DNA of 7,827 nt. Origin: Spirochaetia bacterium. GTDB lineage: Bacteria; Spirochaetota; Spirochaetia; JABMQR01. Under the pieces are notes generated by a model. It ran no database searches, was not told the origin of the DNA, and saw only the letters and a program-made list of their open reading frames with translations. This document shows positions 1-6,020 of the stretch, one piece after another. Both the position numbers and the translations under genes were made by a program. Positions within the stretch are counted from its first letter, which is position 1; each line of letters opens with the position of its first letter. The stretch covers positions 1-7,827 of the forward strand of contig JADHUD010000108.1 in the NCBI GenBank assembly GCA_016784705.1, given 5' to 3'.

Positions 1-646
1 TGTCAGGCAATTTATTAGTATCGACCAGTTCATTCCGATAAAATACATCATTTCGCGCTTGTCCCAATTCTATTACATGCTTCGGTTTAACATGGAATGT
101 TTCCGGATAATAGCTTGATACTGTCGGACTTGTTGAGAACAAATAATATTTTTTAAAATTTCCCAATTTTAAAATTAGTCTATTGATAATTCGTAATAGA
201 ATTTTTTTTTGGTAATATCTTTTATAATTTGATGACTTCCAATATGCGAAATTTACTTTTTTTAATCCAACGCCATGCCACGTATTTACAACTTTTGCAC
301 CACCAAGATTTTTTCCAAAAAAATCAGTAAAAGCACCGTAAGAACATATTGCCGTTGATGCCTTCATCTGTAGTTTTTTCCCCTCTTTGGAAAAGGCGTA
401 TTCACAAGGAAGTTCTCGAAATCTCATTTCTTTTAAAAGCTGTTTGCTCTTTGTTATCCAGTACACTTCAACGTCCGGGTCTTCCAATGCTCTTTCATAA
501 AGATATTTTGGGTTTTCGGAATATAATAAACCTCTGTTTGAACCAAATAGTATTAAATTTTTCTTTCTTATACTCAGTTTGCTTAGAATTATTTTATAAA
601 ATACTTTTAGCCTTGCTTTTCTACGTTTTGATTCTTTTTTGTACAT
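1..646 (-). CDS. CDP-glycerol glycerophosphotransferase-like (TagB/TagF family) protein, 3' end cut by window
   Basis: Reading the minus strand from an ATG at 646 gives 215 uninterrupted residues running off the window edge, so the C-terminal part is missing. The protein starts with a very basic segment (residues 1-30, many Lys/Arg), then a FGSNRGLLYSENPKYLY block (34-50), NTWHGVGLKK (121-130) and GQARND (195-200). The WHG-x-x-LKK and G-x-x-RND signatures belong to the TagB/TagF/CDP-glycerol glycerophosphotransferase family (PF04464), peripheral membrane enzymes that transfer a phospho-alditol from a CDP-linked donor to a growing surface polymer. ATG 646 is preferred over ATG 652 because AGGG at 655-658 lies 8 bases upstream of the former but only 2 from the latter. 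It is divergent from the phosphonate operon. Donor and acceptor cannot be told from sequence; a CMP-phosphonate donor is an attractive guess given the neighbours. Confidence 0.88.
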   Translation of the reverse strand, partial: MYKKESKRRKARLKVFYKIILSKLSIRKKNLILFGSNRGLLYSENPKYLYERALEDPDVEVYWITKSKQLLKEMRFRELPCEYAFSKEGKKLQMKASTAICSYGAFTDFFGKNLGGAKVVNTWHGVGLKKVNFAYWKSSNYKRYYQKKILLRIINRLILKLGNFKKYYLFSTSPTVSSYYPETFHVKPKHVIELGQARNDVFYRNELVDTNKLPD

Positions 647-654
647 GATCATTT

Positions 655-658
655 CCCT
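655..658 (-). promoter_or_regulatory. Ribosome binding site of the TagF-like gene
   Basis: On the minus strand AGGG lies 8 bases before the ATG at 646. It decides between two in-frame ATGs (652 and 646) in favour of the second. Confidence 0.55.
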
Positions 659-722
659 ATGCTCTGTTTTATAAAGAGGTGATACAGTTTATAAATAGGT
701 ATAACATTTATTAATAATAACT

Positions 723-728
723 ATTATA
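723..728 (-). promoter_or_regulatory. Possible -10 box (TATAAT) for the TagF-like gene
   Basis: The minus strand carries a perfect TATAAT at 728-723, about 77 bases before the start codon. No convincing -35 is found: the hexamer 17 bases upstream reads TGCCTT. In such AT-rich DNA a chance match is quite possible. Confidence 0.3.
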
Positions 729-899
729 TCCCATTACAACTACTCAAGGCATTAATATTAACATTTAGATATTATTCTACAAAATACAATTATTTACAAT
801 ATAAAGACACATGATGGTAATTAGCGATAAAAGTAATTAGCTATTACGATAGAATGTTTTTTTAGTTGTTTTAAATGCTCGCTTAAGACATATAAAAAA

Positions 900-1042
900 A
901 GATTAGGAAAGGGCTCACTAGCCTGAATAGCAGTAAGCCGCCATCAAGTGACCCGAACCGGGAGAAGGAAACGAAGCAGTCTGGAAAGAAAGCAGGCGGA
1001 TAAAACGGGCACACCAGGATTACCCTTGAAAAGGTTGAATTT
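900..1042 (+). pseudogene. Degenerate N-terminal fragment of an IS66-type transposase
   Basis: From 923 one frame reads LNSSKPPSSDPNREKE, then SGKKAGG, a TAA stop at 1001-1003, then NGHTRITLEKVEF. This is the characteristic IS66-family transposase N-terminus (NSSKPPSSD ... GGQ-x-GH ... TLE-x-V). The stop sits where the family has Gln, so a single CAA-to-TAA change explains it. Just upstream a different frame (900-923) reads RLGKGSLA, and a third (871-897) reads LNARLRHIK, resembling the coiled segment before the motif; this suggests additional frameshifts. The piece is visibly more GC-rich than its flanks, consistent with a foreign origin. The catalytic domain, accessory ORFs and terminal repeats are not found, so it is a dead scar. 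The motif match is strong; the exact limits are uncertain. Confidence 0.8.
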
Positions 1043-1045
1043 CCA

Positions 1046-1057
1046 AGCGTATACGCT
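1046..1057. repeat. Perfect 12-bp palindrome AGCGTATACGCT
   Basis: The two halves AGCGTA and TACGCT are exact reverse complements with no spacer. It lies at the 3' end of the IS66 remnant, about 100 bases upstream of the promoter at 1157-1185. It could be an operator-like site or simply part of the old element. Confidence 0.4.
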
Positions 1058-1123
1058 CCAAATGTTTTTTAACTTATGGTTTCATTGGGATCAATATTTT
1101 GGTTTTCTGTCATATTCTTTCCT

Positions 1124-1143
1124 TTCTAAAACACATTTTAGAA
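1124..1143. repeat. Inverted repeat, 8-bp arms (TTCTAAAA / TTTTAGAA), 4-base loop CACA
   Basis: A perfect 8-bp inverted repeat ends 13 bases before the -35 box at 1157. The arms are AT-rich and no T-tract follows, so it is a poor intrinsic terminator. Its position next to the promoter suggests a possible regulator binding site. Confidence 0.4.
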
Positions 1144-1156
1144 CATGACTTTCATT

Positions 1157-1185
1157 TTGTCTGTTACCCATAAAACCTATATACT
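1157..1185 (+). promoter_or_regulatory. Sigma70-type promoter upstream of the sulfotransferase-like gene
   Basis: TTGTCT (1157-1162) and TATACT (1180-1185) are separated by exactly 17 bases. They match the consensus at 4/6 and 5/6 positions. Transcription would start near 1192, giving a leader of about 80 bases before the ATG at 1273. It could drive the sulfotransferase-like gene and read on into the phosphonate operon, since no terminator is seen at 2305-2360. Confidence 0.6.
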
Positions 1186-1272
1186 CCTAACAGTAGAACC
1201 TTGCGTATTGCATTATATCTCGAAATGGTAGAATATTTAAAGTTATAGTAATATGAAAAACATGGAAACAAT

Positions 1273-2304
1273 ATGGTTGAGAACATAAAGAAGCGTGATT
1301 TTATTTGCATCTCTGGATTTGGGTGGAGCGGGTCTGGAGCGCTGGTCGATTTTTTTTTAGACAATAGTGCTTTTTCAACTGCAGGGGATGATGAAATTAT
1401 TTTTGTCTGGGCTTTGTATAAGTTGTTGAATAAGACTATGAAAGGAAAATCTCTCGACGTGTTTGATGGAGAATATGAACAACTATTTTGTGCTAAAGTA
1501 CCCAGAAAATATAGTGATAAAAAACGTAGTCAATATGAGGAAACGTTTGACAGTTATTTTCTGAATGATGAGAAAGCTCGTAGAAAATATATTAAATTCA
1601 GTGCAGACTTACTTATGAGATTACGGGATTTGCCAAGATCTCAATCAGTAGCCAAGGATACTGCAAAGATTGTCGGAGAATACTTTTCCTTCCTTTATGA
1701 TATGATGCAAATACCCGGGAAAATTGTTATTTTTGACAATCTTTTTCATCCACAGCAATTGGATTTGCTCTTACATGCCAATTTTTCAGCATTTAGTTCA
1801 TTTACAGTTTTTTGTGTTGATCGAGATCCGCGGGATCAATTCTATGAGCATTACCAAAGATACGCTTCAGGGCAAGGTTTGTGGCATACAATTAACAACA
1901 GACAAAAACTACTAACAAAAATTGCTTCTCTGCTACTGATCAGAAAGCTTTTTCAAACTTACATTATCAAGCTGGTATCAGCTCATCTTTTTACAGCTAT
2001 GCATCGGAAAAAGAGAAATCAATTTAAGGTGAATAAAACAAAATTGGCTGAACATCAATCTAATATTAAAATTCAGCAAATATCATTTGAGCAATTAGTA
2101 GCGAATCAAGATTCCTTACAAGAGCAGATTCAGCATCAAGCTGAAAACATAGTCATGAGGCAGCATTTGACAGGAAATTGGACGGTTGGAAAGCATTTTA
2201 ATCCGCAAACCTCAGTAAAAAATATTGGAAAATATAAATTAGACAGACATCAAGGGGTATATCGGTATTTAGCAAAAACGCTGTTGCCGTATCAGTTTGA
2301 TTAA
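1273..2304 (+). CDS. Sulfotransferase-like P-loop protein
   Basis: 343 residues. Near the N-terminus SGFGWSGSGALVDFF (14-28) resembles the 5'-phosphate-binding loop of PAPS-dependent sulfotransferases. CVDRDPRDQFYEHYQR (181-196) resembles the 3'-phosphate-binding RDPRD segment, and SVKNIGKYK (314-322) fits the C-terminal nucleotide-contact region. The family transfers sulfate from PAPS to sugars, lipids or proteins; here a surface glycan is a reasonable guess. A hydrophobic/basic helical stretch (about 213-245) lies between the motifs. No signal peptide is visible, so it is probably cytoplasmic. The ATG at 1273 has only a weak GGAAA 5 bases upstream; an in-frame TAA at 1249-1251 limits any earlier start. 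It has its own promoter at 1157-1185 and lies 56 bases before the phosphonate operon. The fold assignment is fairly sure; substrate and even activity are not. Confidence 0.72.
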   Translation: MVENIKKRDFICISGFGWSGSGALVDFFLDNSAFSTAGDDEIIFVWALYKLLNKTMKGKSLDVFDGEYEQLFCAKVPRKYSDKKRSQYEETFDSYFLNDEKARRKYIKFSADLLMRLRDLPRSQSVAKDTAKIVGEYFSFLYDMMQIPGKIVIFDNLFHPQQLDLLLHANFSAFSSFTVFCVDRDPRDQFYEHYQRYASGQGLWHTINNRQKLLTKIASLLLIRKLFQTYIIKLVSAHLFTAMHRKKRNQFKVNKTKLAEHQSNIKIQQISFEQLVANQDSLQEQIQHQAENIVMRQHLTGNWTVGKHFNPQTSVKNIGKYKLDRHQGVYRYLAKTLLPYQFD

Positions 2305-2325
2305 AAGGTTTTTTTATTGTATAAA
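2297..2325 (+). promoter_or_regulatory. Possible internal promoter before the phosphonate operon
   Basis: TTGATT (2297-2302) and TATAAA (2320-2325) have an exact 17-base spacer, matching the consensus at 4/6 and 5/6. The -35 overlaps the last codons of the sulfotransferase-like gene. Initiation near 2332 would give a leader of about 29 bases. AT-rich DNA makes chance matches common. Confidence 0.45.
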
Positions 2326-2360
2326 TAAATAATTAATTTGTAACTAATGGAGGCTTCCTA

Positions 2361-3662
2361 ATGGCAGCACAAGTGTATGTAGGTATGAGTGCAGACCTAG
2401 TTCATCCAGGCCATTTAAACATCATAGCAAAGGCAAGAGAGTATGGGGAAGTGATAGTAGGTCTGTTAACTGATGAAGCTATTGCCAGTTATAAGCGAAT
2501 TCCTTTTATGACTTTTGAACAGAGGAAAGTTATTGTTGAAAATATCAAAGGAGTGAAAAGGGTTATACCGCAAAAAACTCTTGATTATGTTGAAAATCTT
2601 GAATTTCTTAAACCTGATTTTGTAGTTCATGGAGACGACTGGAAAGAGGGTGTCCAGAAACAAACCCGCCAACGGGTTATTGAAGCATTGGCTCAGTGGG
2701 GAGGCAAACTAATAGAAATACCCTATACAAAAGGGATTTCTTCTACCACTCTTCATCAGGCCATGAAAGAAATTGGAACTACTCCGGAGGTCAGACTCAA
2801 ATCTTTACGCAGAATGATTAATATAAAACCAATTGTGCGGCTTCTGGAAATTCATAACGGACTCAGCGGATTAATTGCAGAAAATATTCATATAGATTCA
2901 CCGCACGGAAAGAAAGAGTTTGACGGAATGTGGGCGAGCAGTTTAACTGACTCCACGGCCAAAGGAAAACCAGATATAGAAGCTGTTGATGTCTCAGCTC
3001 GGATGACAACAATAAATGATGTTATTGAGGTAACCACGAAGCCCATCATTTATGATGGGGATACCGGGGGTAAAACTGAACACTTTGTCTTTACTGTAAA
3101 AACTCTCGAGCGTCTGGGAGTATCTGCAGTTATTATTGAGGATAAGACTGGTCTTAAGAAGAATTCATTGTTCGGGACTGAGGTGGAACAGACTCAGGAC
3201 AGTATAGAGAACTTTTGCAATAAAATTGAGAAAGGAAAACAAGCCCAGGCTACTCGTGATTTTATGATAATTGCCAGAATTGAGAGCCTTATTCTTGGCA
3301 AATCAGTAGACGATGCCATGAAGCGGGCAGAGGCCTATCTTGCAGCCGGTGCAGATGGAATCATGATCCATAGTAGGAGTAAAACTGCCGATGAGATTTT
3401 TGCTTTTTGCAGGCGATACAATTCCCTTGAAAACAGAAAGTGTCTGGTAGCTGTCCCATCAAGCTATAGCAATGTTACCGAGGAAGAACTGATTGAAAAT
3501 GGCATAAATGTTGTTATTTATGCAAACCAGCTGATTCGCAGCGCCTACCCGGCAATGATGCGAACAGCAAAATCAATATTGGTGCACCATCGTTCTCAAG
3601 AAGCTGAAATGGATATGATGAGAATCAGCGAAATTCTTGAGCTTATCCCGGGAGGAAAATAA
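2361..3662 (+). CDS. pepM: Cytidylyltransferase-phosphoenolpyruvate mutase fusion
   Basis: 433 residues with two domains. Residues 1 to about 140 are a HIGH-family nucleotidyltransferase (as in TagD or ethanolamine-phosphate cytidylyltransferase), with HPGH at 15-18, GDDW at 91-94 and GISSTT at 125-130. Residues from about 145 to 433 are PEP mutase: WASSLTDS (191-198), DGDTGG (232-237, metal-binding Asp) and the diagnostic EDKTGLKKNS (260-269), which separates true mutases from isocitrate-lyase-type relatives. The mutase isomerises PEP to phosphonopyruvate, the committed step of phosphonate synthesis. The N-terminal domain probably activates the finished phosphonate as a CMP ester for transfer to a surface polymer; this fused arrangement is known from other bacteria. 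The start is firm, with GGAGG at 2349-2353, 7 bases before the ATG. All visible catalytic motifs are intact. The mutase call is near certain; the nucleotide and acceptor of the N-terminal domain are inferred. Confidence 0.96.
   Translation: MAAQVYVGMSADLVHPGHLNIIAKAREYGEVIVGLLTDEAIASYKRIPFMTFEQRKVIVENIKGVKRVIPQKTLDYVENLEFLKPDFVVHGDDWKEGVQKQTRQRVIEALAQWGGKLIEIPYTKGISSTTLHQAMKEIGTTPEVRLKSLRRMINIKPIVRLLEIHNGLSGLIAENIHIDSPHGKKEFDGMWASSLTDSTAKGKPDIEAVDVSARMTTINDVIEVTTKPIIYDGDTGGKTEHFVFTVKTLERLGVSAVIIEDKTGLKKNSLFGTEVEQTQDSIENFCNKIEKGKQAQATRDFMIIARIESLILGKSVDDAMKRAEAYLAAGADGIMIHSRSKTADEIFAFCRRYNSLENRKCLVAVPSSYSNVTEEELIENGINVVIYANQLIRSAYPAMMRTAKSILVHHRSQEAEMDMMRISEILELIPGGK
3650..3656 (+). promoter_or_regulatory. 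Ribosome binding site setting the aepY start
   Basis: GGGAGGA inside the last codons of pepM sits 7 bases before ATG 3664. It argues for 3664 rather than an upstream in-frame TTG at 3637, which overlaps pepM and has no such site. Confidence 0.8.
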
Positions 3663-3663
3663 T

Positions 3664-4782
3664 ATGATAGATCCCGAAATTTTTTATTCCAGTTTAATTT
3701 ACCATGAAATAAATTTTTTTACTGGTGTTCCCGATTCCTTGCTTAGTGAACTGTGCGCTTGTATAGCTGAAAAGAGTAAAAATCATGTAACTGCAGTCAA
3801 CGAAGGAAACGCTGTAGCTCTTGCTGCGGGCTACCATCTGGCGACCGGAAAAGTGGGTGCTGTCTATATGCAGAACTCAGGTATTGGCAATGCGGTAAAT
3901 CCTTTAACTTCTCTTACCAGCAAAGAGGTCTATAGTATTCCAGTACTGCTAATAATTGGTTGGAGAGGTGAGCCGGGAATAAAGGACGAACCACAACACC
4001 TTTTACAGGGTTCTATAACAAGAGATCAATTGGATGTCTTGAATATTCCATATGAGATAATTGATGCCGAAAGTGATTATCAGCTATTAATAAGGCAGAT
4101 GTTATCGATTATAAAGCAAAAGAATGCACCGGGAGCTCTGCTGATACGGGCAAAAACTTTTTCCAGCTATCCACGAGAGAAAAACACATCAACAGCTGCT
4201 ATTCTTAGAGAACAAGCATTGGAGCAGCTTCTGGATCTTTCAGCTCCTTCCGATATTTTTATTTCTACTACGGGAAAAACATCAAGGGAACTGTATGAAT
4301 TACGCAGCAGGAGGGGAGAAGAACAACACGATTTTCTGACCGTTGGTTCCATGGGGCACAGCAGTTCAATAGCATTGGGGGTTGCATTGCATAAACCTGA
4401 TCGTAGGGTAATTTGTTTGGATGGTGATGGTTCTCTGCTTATGCATATGGGATCTCTTGCCGCGACCGGCAAGACGAAACCAGAGAACTTTATCCATGTC
4501 CTTCTGAACAACGGTGCCCATGAATCTGTGGGTGGGCAGCCTACGGCATATCCTGAACTTGAAGTAGGGACAGTCGCCTTGGCTAGCGGATATAGAGCAT
4601 ATTTTGCTGTAGAAAATGTAGAGTCTTTAAGGGATGTATGGGAAAACATAGTTAAAGAAAAAGGACCGATCCTGTTGGAGATAAAAATAGCAGTTGGTTC
4701 AAGAAAGGATTTGGGAAGGCCTGTTTCATCTCCTCAGCAGAACAAACAGAATTGTATGAGTTTTATCAGAAATATTTCTTAG
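3664..4782 (+). CDS. aepY: Phosphonopyruvate decarboxylase (thiamine-diphosphate dependent)
   Basis: 372 residues from ATG 3664, a typical family length. It decarboxylates phosphonopyruvate to phosphonoacetaldehyde, the irreversible step that pulls the unfavourable PEP mutase equilibrium. Visible signatures are TGVPDS (20-25), the cofactor-activating Glu in NEGNA (46-50), STTGKTSREL (201-210), and the ThDP/Mg motif beginning GDGS (254-257) and ending LNNG (281-284). The family C-terminus SRKDLGRP is present (346-353). It starts one base after the pepM stop codon, so translational coupling is likely. An open frame on the opposite strand (4167-4649) is a shadow. Cytoplasmic; no damage seen. Confidence 0.95.
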   Translation: MIDPEIFYSSLIYHEINFFTGVPDSLLSELCACIAEKSKNHVTAVNEGNAVALAAGYHLATGKVGAVYMQNSGIGNAVNPLTSLTSKEVYSIPVLLIIGWRGEPGIKDEPQHLLQGSITRDQLDVLNIPYEIIDAESDYQLLIRQMLSIIKQKNAPGALLIRAKTFSSYPREKNTSTAAILREQALEQLLDLSAPSDIFISTTGKTSRELYELRSRRGEEQHDFLTVGSMGHSSSIALGVALHKPDRRVICLDGDGSLLMHMGSLAATGKTKPENFIHVLLNNGAHESVGGQPTAYPELEVGTVALASGYRAYFAVENVESLRDVWENIVKEKGPILLEIKIAVGSRKDLGRPVSSPQQNKQNCMSFIRNIS

Positions 4783-4797
4783 CAGTAAGACGGGATT

Positions 4798-4803
4798 GGG
4801 GAG
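4798..4803 (+). promoter_or_regulatory. Ribosome binding site for the GTG start of the alcohol dehydrogenase
   Basis: GGGGAG lies 8 bases before GTG 4812. The alternative in-frame TTG at 4752 overlaps aepY and has no Shine-Dalgarno sequence, so this site decides the start. Confidence 0.75.
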
Positions 4804-4811
4804 TTTCAACA

Positions 4812-5993
4812 GTGAAGAAACAGGTGTTAATAAAGGGTAGAGGTTCAGCATATGAGCTGCATACTCTGTTAGAAAGGAACCGAATAGAAAAATTCGAGAG
4901 AGTTTTTATTGTGACGGGTAAGAACTCTTATTTTGATTCTGGAGCAGCAAGTATTATTGAAAAGACTTTTCCCGCTTCCCGGATATATCGATTTTTTGGG
5001 TTTCAGATAAATCCTATACTTGAAGATATCTTGAAGGGATTGGAAATTTTCAAGCAGCAGACTTATGATCTGATTATTGCAGTCGGCGGTGGAACTGCAA
5101 TTGATGTTGCCAAGGCTATAAGGTTTTTTGCTGCTCAACAGGCTGATCCGCTATCTCTACTCCAAGGGAAAGCACCAATGCTTCCCGCAGCTGATATTCC
5201 TTTTCTTGTTATTCCAACGACCTCCGGTTCAGGGAGTGAGGCAACACATTTTTCAGTTGTTTATCATAATAAACAAAAGTATTCTCTTACACATTATTCC
5301 ATGCTTCCTGATTATGTTTGTATTGACGGGGATTTGACCCTTTCTCTCTCACGGAAAATTGCTGCCTATACGGGATTAGATGCCCTATGTCAAGCAATCG
5401 AATCCTTCTGGTCTGTTAATTCAACAGTTGAATCCAGAAATTATTCAAAGGAAGCTGTTAAGCTGATTCTAGAGCACATAATACCTTCTGTACAGGAGTG
5501 CAGTCCTGAAAGCCGAATGGCTATGGCAGAGGGGGCTCATTTTGCAGGAAAAGCAATAAATATAACAAAAACAACAGGTGCTCATGCATTTTCTTATTAT
5601 CTTACAACCCATTATGGTATACCGCATGGGCAGGCAGTTGGAATGCTGATAGATTCATTTATACTATTTAATGCTAATGTAGGTGAAAAAGATATTTCCG
5701 ACTTGAGAGGAACAGGGTATATAAATGATATGCTTTCAGATTTATACCAGATGCTGGGCGCTGATTCGAGTGAGAATGCTGCCCGGATTATACAACAGCT
5801 GAGAAAGGAGTTAAGTTTAGAAATTTTTATGGATACCCTGGTAATTACCGATGAGGAGAAAAATGCTTTTTTTGAAAGCGTAAATTATGAGCGATTGAAT
5901 AATAATCCAAGATTTATAGATCAAGACGGTATATTGGAACTGAGAAAGTTGTTTTTTGAAAGAAAACACTCCTCGCTGCATAAAGAAAATTGA
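4812..5993 (+). CDS. Iron-type alcohol dehydrogenase, probable phosphonoacetaldehyde reductase (2-hydroxyethylphosphonate forming)
   Basis: 393 residues from a GTG start with GGGGAG 8 bases upstream. It belongs to the Fe-ADH family (PF00465): the NAD(P)-binding GGGTAIDVAK (92-101), PTTSGSGSEAT (135-145), TGLDALCQAIES (187-198) and GAHAF plus GIPHG (256-273). Likely metal ligands are D190, H258 and H272. The position that is His in classical iron alcohol dehydrogenases (GLDALTHAIE) is Gln194 here, a variation I associate with the phosphonoacetaldehyde-reductase subgroup. Placed 29 bases after aepY with no aminotransferase in sight, it most likely reduces phosphonoacetaldehyde to 2-hydroxyethylphosphonate (PhpC-type reaction). 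Family assignment is near certain; substrate is inferred from context and from resemblance to that subgroup. Confidence 0.88.
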   Translation: MKKQVLIKGRGSAYELHTLLERNRIEKFERVFIVTGKNSYFDSGAASIIEKTFPASRIYRFFGFQINPILEDILKGLEIFKQQTYDLIIAVGGGTAIDVAKAIRFFAAQQADPLSLLQGKAPMLPAADIPFLVIPTTSGSGSEATHFSVVYHNKQKYSLTHYSMLPDYVCIDGDLTLSLSRKIAAYTGLDALCQAIESFWSVNSTVESRNYSKEAVKLILEHIIPSVQECSPESRMAMAEGAHFAGKAINITKTTGAHAFSYYLTTHYGIPHGQAVGMLIDSFILFNANVGEKDISDLRGTGYINDMLSDLYQMLGADSSENAARIIQQLRKELSLEIFMDTLVITDEEKNAFFESVNYERLNNNPRFIDQDGILELRKLFFERKHSSLHKEN

Positions 5994-6020
5994 TGATGAC
6001 TTAATGAAAAAGGAGTCCGT

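Larger units (their letters stand above)
653..900. other. AT-rich divergent intergenic stretch
   Basis: No coding frame is supported in this strongly AT-rich stretch. It contains the possible -10 box for the minus-strand gene and a 9-base direct repeat GTAATTAGC at 817-825 and 833-841 (period 16). The second copy is part of an imperfect palindrome, GTAATTAGCTATTAC, at 833-847. These could be binding sites or chance; nothing else was recognised. Confidence 0.5.

Noticed and set aside
349..648. Plus-strand open frame of 99 codons
   Set aside because: It is the antisense shadow of the TagF-like gene, whose family motifs are clear on the minus strand.
948..1148. Plus-strand open frame of 66 codons
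   Set aside because: Its first part is the wrong frame of the IS66 transposase remnant and the rest is AT-rich noncoding sequence; no ribosome site was recognised.
653..1272. CRISPR array, tRNA or riboswitch in the long intergenic region
   Set aside because: No regularly spaced repeat series, cloverleaf or recognisable aptamer was seen; the GC-richer part is explained by the IS66 remnant.
1164..1364. Minus-strand open frame of 66 codons
   Set aside because: It overlaps the promoter and beginning of the sulfotransferase-like gene and has no recognisable motif.
4167..4649. Minus-strand open frame of 160 codons
   Set aside because: It lies entirely antisense to aepY, whose cofactor motif is coded in the same DNA; a shadow.
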